A stretch of DNA of 64,000 nucleotides from Streptomyces albicerus (GCF_008905045.1 NZ_VWMY01000051.1:20995-84994); one strand, 5' to 3'; counted from the first letter of the stretch, positions 27,171 to 36,486 are shown. Translations and numbers: made by a program. The notes: generated from the letters alone by a model not told the origin.

Positions 27171-27216
27171 CGGGACGACAGGATTTGAACCTGCGACCCC
27201 TTGCCACCCAGTCAGG
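27171..27216 (-). tRNA. 3' part of tRNA-Pro (attachment-site copy, not functional)
   Basis: The minus strand reads TGACTGGG, then a changed anticodon stem (TGGCAAGGGG), GTCGCAGGTTCAAATCCTGT (T arm) and the acceptor strand CGTCCCGA. This fits the 3' half of an actinobacterial tRNA-Pro, probably the GGG isoacceptor, with two changes around the anticodon stem. The 5' half is absent: upstream bases (about 27217-27240) do not continue the tRNA. Together with the adjacent integrase this is an att-type copy left by an integrative element. Confidence 0.65.
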
Positions 27217-29040
27217 TGAGGTCTGAGCGGCGTGCGACGGGTCGTTCTTCGAGGTCACTGGCCAGCGTACTCAGCCGAGTAAAGGAGTCTGTTCCCTCAG
27301 CCTCCGCCGGGCAGCCTCGTCGCCTCACCCACCGCATTCCGCTCGTCGAGAAGAACCTGCAACGAACTCTGACTTTTCCATCGCCCCGCTTCGGCCAAGA
27401 GCCGGCAAGTCGGAGCCTGTATGCGGGCCTTGCGCTCTGAGGCGGCTCTGGCCGACGGGCCGTCGAGATGTACCTGCCGGTGCGAATCGTTCGAGGGAAC
27501 GTCTTCGTCGCAGAACCGGCTGAATCCCGCCGGTCGGCGCTCAGCAAGTCCGAGCGTGCAGCGCCGGGGCCACCTTCGCTCCTGCGCAGGCCGGGGCCTG
27601 CACGCCGACACGGCCTACGACTGCCGGGATCTGTTGAAGACGGTTGCACGGCGGCCGCGTTGGAGTCCGGATCGCCCGCGACGTCATCGAGTCCGGTTCA
27701 ACGTCCGGTCCACCGCAGGCGGGTGATCGAAGAGACCATTTCCCGCCTGTCCGGCTCTCATCGGCCGAACCTTCGCTGCGAGCGCCATCCCGTAACTAGC
27801 TGGCGTTCTCGGACTTGCCCCGGCGAGGACGGGCACTGCGAGTGACGCGACACGGTCAAAAGCGGCCGACCCGCCACACTGCCCGGCCAGCACCAGACGG
27901 CTGCTGATGTCGAGCAACTGCCCTCACTCGCCGCCACTGTGTGCGAGGAAGGCCGGCGGCCCGGACCGAGCAGGAAGGGTGGTCGGACTCCGGCCCGGTC
28001 GGCGTCTTGTCTTCAGCCGCGTGATGACAGAAGCCAGGCTCGGCGGCATGCGCCTCAACGGTTCGGTCGAGTCGGGATACCGACCCCGCCACTTGGAGCA
28101 GTCCGGCAAACAGACCCACCGCTTACGACACCATGGCCGGGGCCGGTCCCACGGATTTCATCTCACCGATGCGGCACGGCAGGCCGAACAACGGCACGCA
28201 ATGACCTGCTCGAGGGCAGGTGGTAGCGATCACGACGATGGCGATCAGCAGCCGGCCCTCGATCATTCGCACCTCCGGGCAGCCCCATTGGGCAACCAAC
28301 CAGACGGACGGGAGCCGTTGTGGATGCCGGCACTGACACGGCGCCGGCAAGTACCGGCGCGGCCCCCGGTGGAGCGAACGGCGCGAGAAAGCTGCGAACG
28401 CGCCAACCTGCGAAGGCCCCGTCCGGACGATGCCGTGCTGCCATCCCCGCTACTCCATGCGGTGCGCAGACACCAAAAGGCCGGGGTTCGGCGCCGTTTC
28501 GGACAATCTGCCGGCAATTTCCTCAGGCCCTGGGCACGTTCAAGATGCGCCCTCCAATCGGGATCCTCGATCTACCGCGACTCCTACGGAGCCGACGCCG
28601 GGATTCGACCACTCATGCCCAATTGGGCAGGCGCGCGACCTTGTGTGCGCCCTGTCCCCGCCACGCAGCTCCCGGAATTCACAAGTACAGATCGCGCGAG
28701 CGGCAGGGCGCGCATCGAGACCGGTAAGCAAGACGACCGAAGAGGTCTTACAGAATCTTGTGCACCCGTCGAACGTAGCTGCTCACTCCCATTCGACGCG
28801 AAGGACGACAGGTAGCGGGAGTCGATCGCCCAGCCCACCTCGGGGGGACCCACAGGGGCATGCCGTGGCGCACGAACAGCGGGAAGTTGTTGTCGAACCG
28901 GGCACCGCAGAAGGCCCGCTACAGCTCGTCGATCACTACCGCCACTACCGCATAGAGGCAGCGCCCGGGGCCGTCGGGCGAGCTGCTGGAGTGCGCGGTG
29001 GCGTCAGTGACCTGTAGGCGGTCACCGGTAGGTGGATCCA
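27217..29040. other. About 1.8 kb without a recognisable gene
   Basis: Several open frames exist on both strands (for example 27907-28815 plus), but they have Arg/Pro/Ser-biased shadow-like composition, no domain I know, no good ribosome-binding site and no overlap logic. The region lies between the att-like tRNA fragment and EPS locus 2, and is best read as decayed accessory DNA. Confidence 0.5.
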
Positions 29041-29478
29041 GCCTCATAGATTGACCACAAATTACACACACCCCCTCTACAGACCGGCCCCGATGGTCTA
29101 GATTGACCGTGCTTCAGCTGATCGGACACGAGGCGACCAGTAATGATCTATAGGTCCGGCACTACAAAAGGCCAGCAGTCGCGTCCTCCACGCCACGCGT
29201 GGGGATGATCAATTCTTGTGAGCCCGCGAGAGGGCTTCGGGTGCGGGGAGCACCCGAGGTTTCGACGGGTTCCCGCACACCTTGAGAGTCTGGCAGGACG
29301 TACGAGTCCACTGCCGCCAGGGTGAGTTGTTCAAGTATCGCTCAAAGAGCCGTGATGTCGTGCGCGGAGGGGCGGGTGCCTCTTGCGGGGAGGGAAGGAA
29401 GGTGCGGGGGGGTGGGGCCTCCCGGGGGAGGAACAGTGTTAGGCGATCACGTCGTACCACTGGGAACCGGGGGGTTCT
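29041..29478 (+). promoter_or_regulatory. Long leader region upstream of EPS locus 2
   Basis: An AT-richer patch (29040-29160) carries TAGATTGACC twice, at 29047-29056 and 29099-29108, 52 bases apart. Further on are a CRISPR-repeat-like hairpin (29183-29211) and a G-rich run with a CCTCC/GGAGG hairpin (29418-29431). No confident -35/-10 pair is visible. It must contain the promoter of the 21-gene operon unless that lies further upstream. Confidence 0.4.
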
Positions 29479-30957
29479 GTGCGGCAGGGGGGAATAGTCG
29501 ACCCTTTTTCGTCGGCGCGCGGGAATCTGACGAACGGGGCAATCAGCCGGCCTGTAATCGATTGGGAGCAGCGGTACCGCCGTACCGTGATCACCAGCGA
29601 TACCGTGGCCACCGCCTTCGTGGTGGCGGCGATCGGCAACTTCTTCGGGGCCCGGGACGCGGCCAACTGGCACGAGAAGTGGGGAATTCTCGCATTCGGC
29701 ACCGAGCTGCTGGTGCTGGGAGCGCTTGCGGTGAGCCGGTCGTGGTCTCCGGCCGTGCTCGGCCAGGGCGCCGAGGAATTCCGCCGGCTCGGACGCTCGC
29801 TTTTCACGGCGACCGTCGTACTGGCGCTCGGCGGGATCGCCCTCACCTCGCGCAACATCAAGCTCTGGATCTTCGTCGCGATCCCCGCGATCGCGCTCGT
29901 CACCATGACCGCGCGGTATCTGCTCCGCTTGCGGCTGCACAAACAGCGGAAGGAAGGACAGTGCCTGAGACCGGTGCTCGCTGCCGGGAGCCCGGACACC
30001 GTGCGCGACCTGATCAGCCGAACCCGAAAGTTGCCGCACCTCGGCTGGCGGGTGGACGGGGTGTGCACGACGGACGGTCTCGGGCTCGACGGTGACCACC
30101 TGGACGGAGTGCCGGTCGTCGGTCAACTGGCCGACGTCGCCAAGCACGTTCGCCACGACGGCTACCGTGTCGTCGCGGTCACACCGGACCCGCACTGGTC
30201 ACCGGACCGACTGCAGCGGCTGGCCTGGAACCTCGAAGGCAGCGACGCCGAGATGGTCGTGGCCCCCGTGCTGATGGAGGTGGCCGGCCCGCGGCTGCAC
30301 GTCGACGCGGTACTCGGGATCCCGCTGTTGCGGGTCAGCATGCCGACCTTCACCGGGGGGCGCCGGGCGATCAAAGGGGTCGTCGATCGGATGGGCGCGG
30401 CGATCCTGCTGATGCTGTTCGCGCCGCTGATGGTGCTCGTCGGGCTGCTCGTGCTGGTGGACAGTCGGGGCGGGGTGTTCTACCGCCAGCGCAGAGTCGG
30501 CAAGGACGGCCGCGAGTTCACCATTCTCAAGTTCCGCACCATGGTCGCCGGGGCTCACGGGGTACGTGCCGCGCTAGCCGACTGCAACGAGGGCGCAGGC
30601 CTGCTGTTCAAGCTCCGCCGGGATCCGCGGGTGACCCGGGTGGGAGCAGTACTGCGCCGGTACTCGATCGACGAACTCCCGCAGCTTCTCAACGTGCTCA
30701 CCGGATCGATGTCGCTCGTCGGTCCGCGGCCTCCGCTACCGGAGGAGACCGCTGCGTACGGCCCGGACATCCGGCGGCGGCTGCTTGTCAAGCCCGGACT
30801 CACCGGCCTGTGGCAGATAAGCGGACGCAGCGACCTGCCGTGGGAGGAAGCGGTCCGCCTTGACCTGCGGTACGTGGAGGACTGGTCGCTCGCCCTGGAC
30901 ACAGTGATCTTGTGGAAGACGCTGCGTGCGGTGCTCCATGGGCAGGGCGCCTACTGA
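29479..30957 (+). CDS. Priming polyprenyl-phosphate sugar transferase, long form
   Basis: This 492-residue enzyme starts EPS locus 2 by loading the first sugar-1-phosphate on undecaprenyl phosphate. Four N-terminal membrane helices (residues about 40-150) and a CoA-binding-like middle domain come first. A fifth helix (AAILLMLFAPLMVLVGLLVL) leads into the catalytic domain: YRQRRVGKDGREFTILKFRT, FKLRRDPRVTRVG, SIDELPQLLNVLTGSMSLVG, PRPPLPEE and LWQISGRSDLPWEEAV. The end HGQGAY resembles RRGAY of the protein at 1156, and the C-terminal parts are clearly related. GTG 29479 is the assigned start, and no strong Shine-Dalgarno decides it. Confidence 0.92.
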   Translation: MRQGGIVDPFSSARGNLTNGAISRPVIDWEQRYRRTVITSDTVATAFVVAAIGNFFGARDAANWHEKWGILAFGTELLVLGALAVSRSWSPAVLGQGAEEFRRLGRSLFTATVVLALGGIALTSRNIKLWIFVAIPAIALVTMTARYLLRLRLHKQRKEGQCLRPVLAAGSPDTVRDLISRTRKLPHLGWRVDGVCTTDGLGLDGDHLDGVPVVGQLADVAKHVRHDGYRVVAVTPDPHWSPDRLQRLAWNLEGSDAEMVVAPVLMEVAGPRLHVDAVLGIPLLRVSMPTFTGGRRAIKGVVDRMGAAILLMLFAPLMVLVGLLVLVDSRGGVFYRQRRVGKDGREFTILKFRTMVAGAHGVRAALADCNEGAGLLFKLRRDPRVTRVGAVLRRYSIDELPQLLNVLTGSMSLVGPRPPLPEETAAYGPDIRRRLLVKPGLTGLWQISGRSDLPWEEAVRLDLRYVEDWSLALDTVILWKTLRAVLHGQGAY

Positions 30958-31030
30958 TGCGCGGGAGCCGTCGCCCGGCCGACGCGCGGACCGCAGGCCA
31001 CAAGGGCCTGCCTGGGGGGAGGAACGGGTC

Positions 31031-32347
31031 ATGAGAGTCAGCGTTTTCGGGCTCGGCTACGTGGGCTGCGTGTCGGCCGCGTGCCTGGCCAGCATGGGGC
31101 ACGAGGTCATCGGGGTGGACGTGAACCAGGTGAAGGTCGACCTCGTCAACGCCGGCAAGGCCCCGGTAGTCGAGGAGCGGATCGGCGAGCTCATCGCCGA
31201 GGTCGTGCGGACCGGAGCGCTACGCGCTACCGACGACGTCCGCGAGGCGATCATGGACAGCGAGGTGTCGCTGGTCTGCGTGGGCACGCCGTCGGAGCCC
31301 AACGGCAGCCTGTGCACCACGTACTTGGAGCGGGTCGCCGAGCAGATCGGCGCCGCGCTGGCCGACCGGGGTGGGCGGCACACCGTCGTGTTCCGCAGCA
31401 CCATGCTCCCGGGCACCTGCCTGAACCTGCTGGTACCGATCCTGGAGAAGTACGTCGGCGGCACGGCCGGGGTGGACATCGGGGTCGCGGTCAACCCGGA
31501 GTTCCTGCGCGAAGGCACGAGCGTGCGGGACTTCTTCGACCCGCCCAAGACCGTCATCGGCGAGCTCGACCCGGCAAGCGGCGATGCGGTGATGGCGCTG
31601 TACGACGGCTTGCCCGGAGAGGTGTTCCGGGTGCCGGTCCCGACGGCCGAGGCGATCAAATACGCGGACAACGCGTTCCACGGCCTCAAGATCGGCTTCG
31701 CGAACGAGCTGGGCGCGGTGTGCCAGGCGCTCGGGGTGGACTCGCACCAGGTGATGGACGTGTTCCTGGCCGACCGCAAGCTGAACATCAGCCCCGCCTA
31801 CCTGCGGCCCGGCTTCGCCTTCGGTGGCTCCTGCCTGCCCAAGGACCTGCGCAGCCTGGTCCACGCGGCGCAGCGGGCCGACATCTCGGTGCCCATCCTC
31901 GCCCACGTGCTGCCCTCCAACTCCGACCATCTGCAGCGAGCGGTCGAGCTGGTCGAGCGCACCGGCAAGCGCCGGGTGGGCCTGTTCGGGTTGTCCTTCA
32001 AACCCGGCACCGACGACCTCCGCGAGAGCCCGCTCGTCGAGCTGGCGGAGAGACTCTTCGGCAAGGGGTACGACCTGCGGATCTACGACGCCAACGTGAG
32101 CCTCTCCCGGCTGATCGGCGCGAATCGCGAGTACATCGAGACCCGGCTGCCGCACCTCGCGCAGCTGCTCGCGGACTCCGTCGACGAGGTGCTCGAGCAC
32201 GCCGACGTGTGCCTGGTCGGGACCAGAGATCCGGCCGTGCTGTCGGCGCTGCCCCATGGCGACGGCCCGGTGATCGTCGACCTCATCCACCTTCCCGACG
32301 CCGAGACGCGCCGGACCGAACCGGGGTACATGGGCCTTGCTTGGTAA
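31031..32347 (+). CDS. Nucleotide-sugar dehydrogenase, AlgD-like (GDP-mannose 6-dehydrogenase)
   Basis: The enzyme oxidises the C6 of an NDP-hexose twice to give a uronic acid, using NAD. The 438-residue product opens with MRVSVFGLGYVGCVSAACLA. It holds VCVGTPSEPNGSL, STMLPGTCLN, VNPEFLREGTSVRDFFDPP, and GFAFGGSCLPKDLRSLV with the catalytic Cys at residue 268, the same position as in AlgD. LSFKPGTDDLRESPLVELAE and the final Trp also fit AlgD better than the UDP-glucose enzymes. The likely product is therefore GDP-mannuronate, but UDP-glucuronate cannot be excluded. ATG 31031 follows GGGAGGAAC. Confidence 0.85.
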   Translation: MRVSVFGLGYVGCVSAACLASMGHEVIGVDVNQVKVDLVNAGKAPVVEERIGELIAEVVRTGALRATDDVREAIMDSEVSLVCVGTPSEPNGSLCTTYLERVAEQIGAALADRGGRHTVVFRSTMLPGTCLNLLVPILEKYVGGTAGVDIGVAVNPEFLREGTSVRDFFDPPKTVIGELDPASGDAVMALYDGLPGEVFRVPVPTAEAIKYADNAFHGLKIGFANELGAVCQALGVDSHQVMDVFLADRKLNISPAYLRPGFAFGGSCLPKDLRSLVHAAQRADISVPILAHVLPSNSDHLQRAVELVERTGKRRVGLFGLSFKPGTDDLRESPLVELAERLFGKGYDLRIYDANVSLSRLIGANREYIETRLPHLAQLLADSVDEVLEHADVCLVGTRDPAVLSALPHGDGPVIVDLIHLPDAETRRTEPGYMGLAW

Positions 32348-33602
32348 CGCAATCAGCGGCGACGGGTCGAACCGACGCGCGCTGATCCTGGTGGAGAACC
32401 TTTCGGTGCCGTTCGACCGGCGGGTGTGGCAGGAGTGCACGACTCTGCGCGACGCGGGCTGGAAGGTGCACGTCATCTGCCCCCGGGGGGAAAACCGGGA
32501 CACGGAGCCGGAGGCGGAGATCGACGGGGTGCGGATCCACCGCTACCCGTTGCGCGCGGCCACCGGAGGACCGGCCGGCTACCTGCGGGAGTACGGATCG
32601 GCGTTGTGGCACACGGTCCGGCTGGCCCGCAAGGTCGGCCCAGTCCACGTGGTCCACGCCTGCAACCCGCCCGACCTGCTGTTCCTGCCGGCACTGTGGC
32701 TGAAGCGGCGCGGCGCGAGATTCGTCTTCGACCAGCACGACCTGGTACCCGAGCTGTACCTCTCCCGGTTCGACCGCGGCGAGGATCTGCTCTACCGGGC
32801 CGTGTGCGCGCTGGAACGGCGGACCTACCGGGCGGCGGACGTCGTCCTCGCCACGAACGAGAGCTACCGTGACGTCGCGATGCGCCGTGGCGGCCGGCGC
32901 CCTGAGGACGTTTTCGTGGTGCGCAGCGCACCCGCGGTCGACCGGTTCCAACCGGTGCCGCCCGAGCCGGAGTTGAAGCGCGGCAAGCCTCATCTGCTGT
33001 GTTATCTCGGCGTCATGGGCCCGCAGGACGGCGTCGACTATGCCTTGCGCGCCCTCGCGAAGCTGCGCGACGAGTTCGGGCGGACCGACTGGCATGCGGT
33101 GTTCGTCGGCTCCGGCGACGCCTTCGACGCAATGGTGGAGCTGTCCCGGCGGCTCGGGCTCTCCGAGCAGGTGCAGTTCACCGGGCGCATTCCGGACGCC
33201 GACCTGGTGCGCTACCTGTCCACCGCGGACGTGTGCCTCTCCCCCGACCCGCGCAATCCGCTCAATGACGTGTCGACCATGAACAAGGTCCTGGAGTACA
33301 TGGCGATGGGCCGGCCGATCGTCTCGTTCGATCTCCGGGAGGCGCGAGTCTCCGCCGGTGACGCCGCCGTCTACGCGCCCGCCAACGACGAGGCCGAATT
33401 CGCGGGGCTCATCGCGCTGCTCCTCGACGATCCGGAGAAGCGGGCCCGGATGGGCAAGATCGGCCAGGAGCGGATCGGCGGGCAGCTTTCCTGGCGGAAC
33501 TCGCAGGCGTCGCTGCTCGCGGCCTACGCCGCTGCCTGCCGTGACCACACTCCGGTGTCGGCGAGCGGCCAAGTCAGGACAGGGAAGAGGCAGCACCGTT
33601 GA
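32337..33602 (+). CDS. GT4-family glycosyltransferase
   Basis: A GT-B transferase of 421 residues. It has ILVENLSVPFDRRVWQECTT (typical of the WcaC/GumH-like subgroup), VHACNPPDLLFLPALW, FDQHDLVPELYLSRF, YLGVMGPQDGVDYALRAL, and the C-terminal donor site DVCLSPDPRNPLNDVSTMNK followed by VLEYMAMGRPIVSFD (E-x7-E region). TTG 32337 is the only usable start near the domain; it overlaps the dehydrogenase by 11 bases. The stop overlaps the next start by 4 bases. The sugar is unknown. Confidence 0.88.
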   Translation: MLGNAISGDGSNRRALILVENLSVPFDRRVWQECTTLRDAGWKVHVICPRGENRDTEPEAEIDGVRIHRYPLRAATGGPAGYLREYGSALWHTVRLARKVGPVHVVHACNPPDLLFLPALWLKRRGARFVFDQHDLVPELYLSRFDRGEDLLYRAVCALERRTYRAADVVLATNESYRDVAMRRGGRRPEDVFVVRSAPAVDRFQPVPPEPELKRGKPHLLCYLGVMGPQDGVDYALRALAKLRDEFGRTDWHAVFVGSGDAFDAMVELSRRLGLSEQVQFTGRIPDADLVRYLSTADVCLSPDPRNPLNDVSTMNKVLEYMAMGRPIVSFDLREARVSAGDAAVYAPANDEAEFAGLIALLLDDPEKRARMGKIGQERIGGQLSWRNSQASLLAAYAAACRDHTPVSASGQVRTGKRQHR

Positions 33603-34966
33603 GCGATGACACGATCCGCCTGGCCACGATCGGGCGGATTCTCCGTCGGCGTTGGCGGCTTCTCGCCGTCCTCACCGTGGTGGGCGCGCTCGTCGGCTAC
33701 GGCACCTCGGTGCTGTTTCCGCCGCGCTACACGACGTCGGCATCGGTGCTGCTGCCGGGGCAGTGGGAGGAGCGCGAGCTGCTGACCCAGGTGGACATCG
33801 CGACCAGTTCGAAGGTGGTCGACCGCGCGGCCGCCGCTCTCGACCGGCCCGGCGTCAGCGGCACCGAGCTGCGGGACCAGGTGAGCGCCACGACCGCCGA
33901 CGGGAACATCGTCAAGATCTCGGGTACGGCCGAAACCCCGGAGCGTGCGCAGCAGCTCGCCGACCGGATGGCCAAGGAATTCGTCACATTCGCCGCCCGG
34001 ATCGCAGGCGGCGGCACCGACTCCGAAGCGACTACGGGGCTCGAGACGCTCCGGCAGGAGGTGGAGAAGACCAACGGGCGCATCACCGACCTGGCCAAAG
34101 CGGCCGATCCGGGCAAGACCGTGGAGGGCGTGCAGGCCCGCACCTCGCTGGAGAGGCTGCGCACCTCGCTGGAGGAGGCCATGAAGACGCTGGCCGAGTC
34201 CGACCCGTCGGCCAACAAGGCCGGCATGGTCGTCATGGGGCCGGCGGCCCGGCCGGCCGGCGAGGCGCCGCCGACGAGGATGCAGCTCATCGTCGCCGGG
34301 GCGCTGCTGTTCTTCCTGCTCTCGGTCATCGGCCATCTCGCCGCCGCACGGATGAACCGTCGGCTGCGCACCGAACGGGAGATCGCCGCGGCGCTGGGCT
34401 CGACGCTCCTCGGCACCGTCGACGTTCCTGGTGAACTGGGCGAGCACCGGCCGGAAGTGCGTGGCCCGCAGGCCCGGATCCGCCGGATGCTCGCCGTCGA
34501 CACCCGGTGGGACGTACCGACCCTGCAGCGGTCCGGCGACGAGGCCGACCGGCGGATCCGCTACCGGCGGGTGTGCGCTCGCCTCCGGGACCAGCTGCCG
34601 GCCCCCCGGCAGTTGCTGGTTGTCGTACCGGACGGCGACGACATCGCCCGCCAAGCCGCCGGGCAGCTCGTCGCCGAGGCCGGGAGTGATCCGCTGCTGC
34701 GGGTGGTGAACGTTTCGGTGTCCGGGCCGCTGGTGCCGGACCGCGGCACCGAGTCCGGTGCTCTGGTCGTCCTCAGCGCGGGCCAATGGACCGCGGAGGA
34801 GCTCGGCGGCATCGCCGAGGCGTGTGCGGAGGGCAGGCATGAGGTCGTCGGCGTCGTCGTCGCCGGTACGGCCTCGGCCCGTCCGGCGCGGACTGCCGGC
34901 CGTCCACCGGAGGAAGCCACTCCGGCACTGGCGGTCCACGGCCACGCAACGGGAGGTTCGGCATGA
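33599..34966 (+). CDS. Wzz-type polysaccharide co-polymerase 1, with degenerate kinase-like tail
   Basis: The 455-residue protein has a Wzz domain: TIGRILRRRWRLLAVLTVVG (helix 1), an outside coiled-coil region (about residues 60-220), and helix 2 at MQLIVAGALLFFLLSVIGHL. A cytoplasmic tail of about 200 residues follows, with RYRRVCARLRDQLPAPRQLL and VVVPDGDDIARQAAGQLVAE. It lines up with bacterial tyrosine (BY) kinases but has no Walker A GxxxxGKS/T. It would control chain length, possibly by binding a partner rather than by kinase activity. TTG 33599 overlaps the previous stop. Confidence 0.82.
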   Translation: MSDDTIRLATIGRILRRRWRLLAVLTVVGALVGYGTSVLFPPRYTTSASVLLPGQWEERELLTQVDIATSSKVVDRAAAALDRPGVSGTELRDQVSATTADGNIVKISGTAETPERAQQLADRMAKEFVTFAARIAGGGTDSEATTGLETLRQEVEKTNGRITDLAKAADPGKTVEGVQARTSLERLRTSLEEAMKTLAESDPSANKAGMVVMGPAARPAGEAPPTRMQLIVAGALLFFLLSVIGHLAAARMNRRLRTEREIAAALGSTLLGTVDVPGELGEHRPEVRGPQARIRRMLAVDTRWDVPTLQRSGDEADRRIRYRRVCARLRDQLPAPRQLLVVVPDGDDIARQAAGQLVAEAGSDPLLRVVNVSVSGPLVPDRGTESGALVVLSAGQWTAEELGGIAEACAEGRHEVVGVVVAGTASARPARTAGRPPEEATPALAVHGHATGGSA

Positions 34967-36483
34967 CGACGGACACGACTTCGGAGTCGTCGGCATCCAC
35001 TCCGCTGCTCGACCTGCAGACGCTGGTGGTGGCAGTACGCAGGCGCCGCCGCCTCTGGTGCTCCCTGGCACTCCTCGGACTGCTGATCGGCGCGGCGGTG
35101 GCGGTCCTGCGGCCGCCGCCGCCGACCGCGGTGACCAAGGTGCTGGTCGTGCATGCGGAGGACCAGGCGAACGACACCGGAACGCTGATCCGCACCGATG
35201 TCGAGCTACTGGGGACCACGCGGATCGCCGACAAGGCCCTGCAGTCCCTCAAGTCCCGGGAAAAACCTGAGGACTTCATGCGGGACTACCGGGGCACCGG
35301 CCTGACCAACAACCTGCTGCAGATCGTTGTGACGGGTGACAGCGACGCGGAGGCGGTGGCCCGGGCCAAGGCGCTGGCCGAGGCGTTCGTCGCGGACCAT
35401 GTGAAAAGGATGGAGGAGACCGCGAAGGCCGAGGCCAAGGCGCTGTTCGACCAGCGTGACCGCATGCGGGACGAGCTCACCAAGGTCAATGAGGAGATCG
35501 GAGACCGGTCGCCGGAGAGCGACCCGCAGGATGCGGCGAGCATCGAGTCGCTCTTCGCCCGCCGGGCCGCCCTCAACTCGCGGATCGCCGATTTCGACCA
35601 GCGCGCCGCGGAGGCGCGCACCGGCACGCCCAAGGTCCTCGCCGGCACACAGATCGTGGACGCCCCGCGCGCGGTCCAGCACTCCCTGCCCAAGGCCGCC
35701 GTCACCAACACCGCTATCGGGCTCGTACTGGGGCTCGTCCTCGGGCTCGCGCTGGCCGCGGTCGGCGCGGTGGTGGCGGACCGCCCCGTGCTGCGCCGAC
35801 AGATCGCGGCGAACCTGGGCGCCTCGGTCATCGCGGAGCTGCCCCGCCGGTCGGGCAGACTGTGGCAGCGCCGACGGACCCGGGCGGCACGCGAACGGCT
35901 CACCACGACCCTGGCCCGCACCGTGCGCGGCTCCGCGGAACCGCTGTCGCTGCTGGAACTGGGCTGTGCGCGCAGCACGAGCGTGATCGCCCTGAACCTC
36001 GCCGGGGCACTGGCGGCGGAGGGGCCAGTGGTGATCATCGATGGTCTGCCCGGCCCGCAGCTCGCCAAGCGCCGCCAGAAGCCAGGAGGCCCGGCCGTGG
36101 TCAGCGGCGAGCGTGCCGCGGAGGTGTCGCCACAGGAGCGCCGGATCGGTGTCGGCTCGGTCGCGCCCGGCACCGCGTGGACCGACCTCCAGTACCTCGG
36201 CACCCAGACCGTGCTCGTCGTGCGTGCCGGTCACGGCAGCGCCGCATGGCTGCACACCGTGGCGCGGCAGCTCGCGGACCAGCGCATTCCGGTGATCGGT
36301 GTGGTGCTGATCGACCCCGATCCCCGTGACCGGACCGACGGCACGCTGTGGGACGGGCAGCACACCGCGCTGCGCGGCCAGACCGAGCGGCTGGCCCGGC
36401 AGAACGGGACGGACCGGCGGCGGACGGAGCGGCTGCCGGTGTGGGCCGCAAAGGGCCCGGACAACGACCAGGAGGCGCGGTAG
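34963..36483 (+). CDS. Wzz-type polysaccharide co-polymerase 2, with degenerate BY-kinase-like tail
   Basis: The 506-residue protein has helix 1 near residues 30-48 (LWCSLALLGLLIGAAVAVL), an outside coiled-coil section rich in Glu/Lys/Arg (KRMEETAKAEAKALFDQRDR), and helix 2 near 247-272. The cytoplasmic domain has LSLLELGCARSTSVIALNLA and GALAAEGPVVIIDGLPG, where a BY-kinase would have its P-loop and Walker A', but the GKS/T residues are missing. QTVLVVRAGHGSAAWLHTVA and GVVLIDPDP follow as in the kinase fold. A Tyr cluster is not obvious. The ATG overlaps the previous gene by 4 bases. Confidence 0.82.
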   Translation: MTTDTTSESSASTPLLDLQTLVVAVRRRRRLWCSLALLGLLIGAAVAVLRPPPPTAVTKVLVVHAEDQANDTGTLIRTDVELLGTTRIADKALQSLKSREKPEDFMRDYRGTGLTNNLLQIVVTGDSDAEAVARAKALAEAFVADHVKRMEETAKAEAKALFDQRDRMRDELTKVNEEIGDRSPESDPQDAASIESLFARRAALNSRIADFDQRAAEARTGTPKVLAGTQIVDAPRAVQHSLPKAAVTNTAIGLVLGLVLGLALAAVGAVVADRPVLRRQIAANLGASVIAELPRRSGRLWQRRRTRAARERLTTTLARTVRGSAEPLSLLELGCARSTSVIALNLAGALAAEGPVVIIDGLPGPQLAKRRQKPGGPAVVSGERAAEVSPQERRIGVGSVAPGTAWTDLQYLGTQTVLVVRAGHGSAAWLHTVARQLADQRIPVIGVVLIDPDPRDRTDGTLWDGQHTALRGQTERLARQNGTDRRRTERLPVWAAKGPDNDQEAR

Positions 36484-36486
36484 GAC

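Noticed and set aside
26297..27226. Plus-strand open frame of 309 residues
   Set aside because: It lies opposite the integrase relic and the tRNA fragment, contains no family motif, and its composition is that of a shadow frame.
27907..28815. 302-residue plus-strand frame in the gene desert
   Set aside because: No recognisable domain, no good start, and Arg/Pro/Ser-biased composition. I could not support it as a gene.
29418..29431. CCTCC/GGAGG hairpin in the EPS leader as a transcription attenuator
   Set aside because: The stem is only five to six bases, with no T-run and no leader peptide with clustered codons; not enough for a claim.
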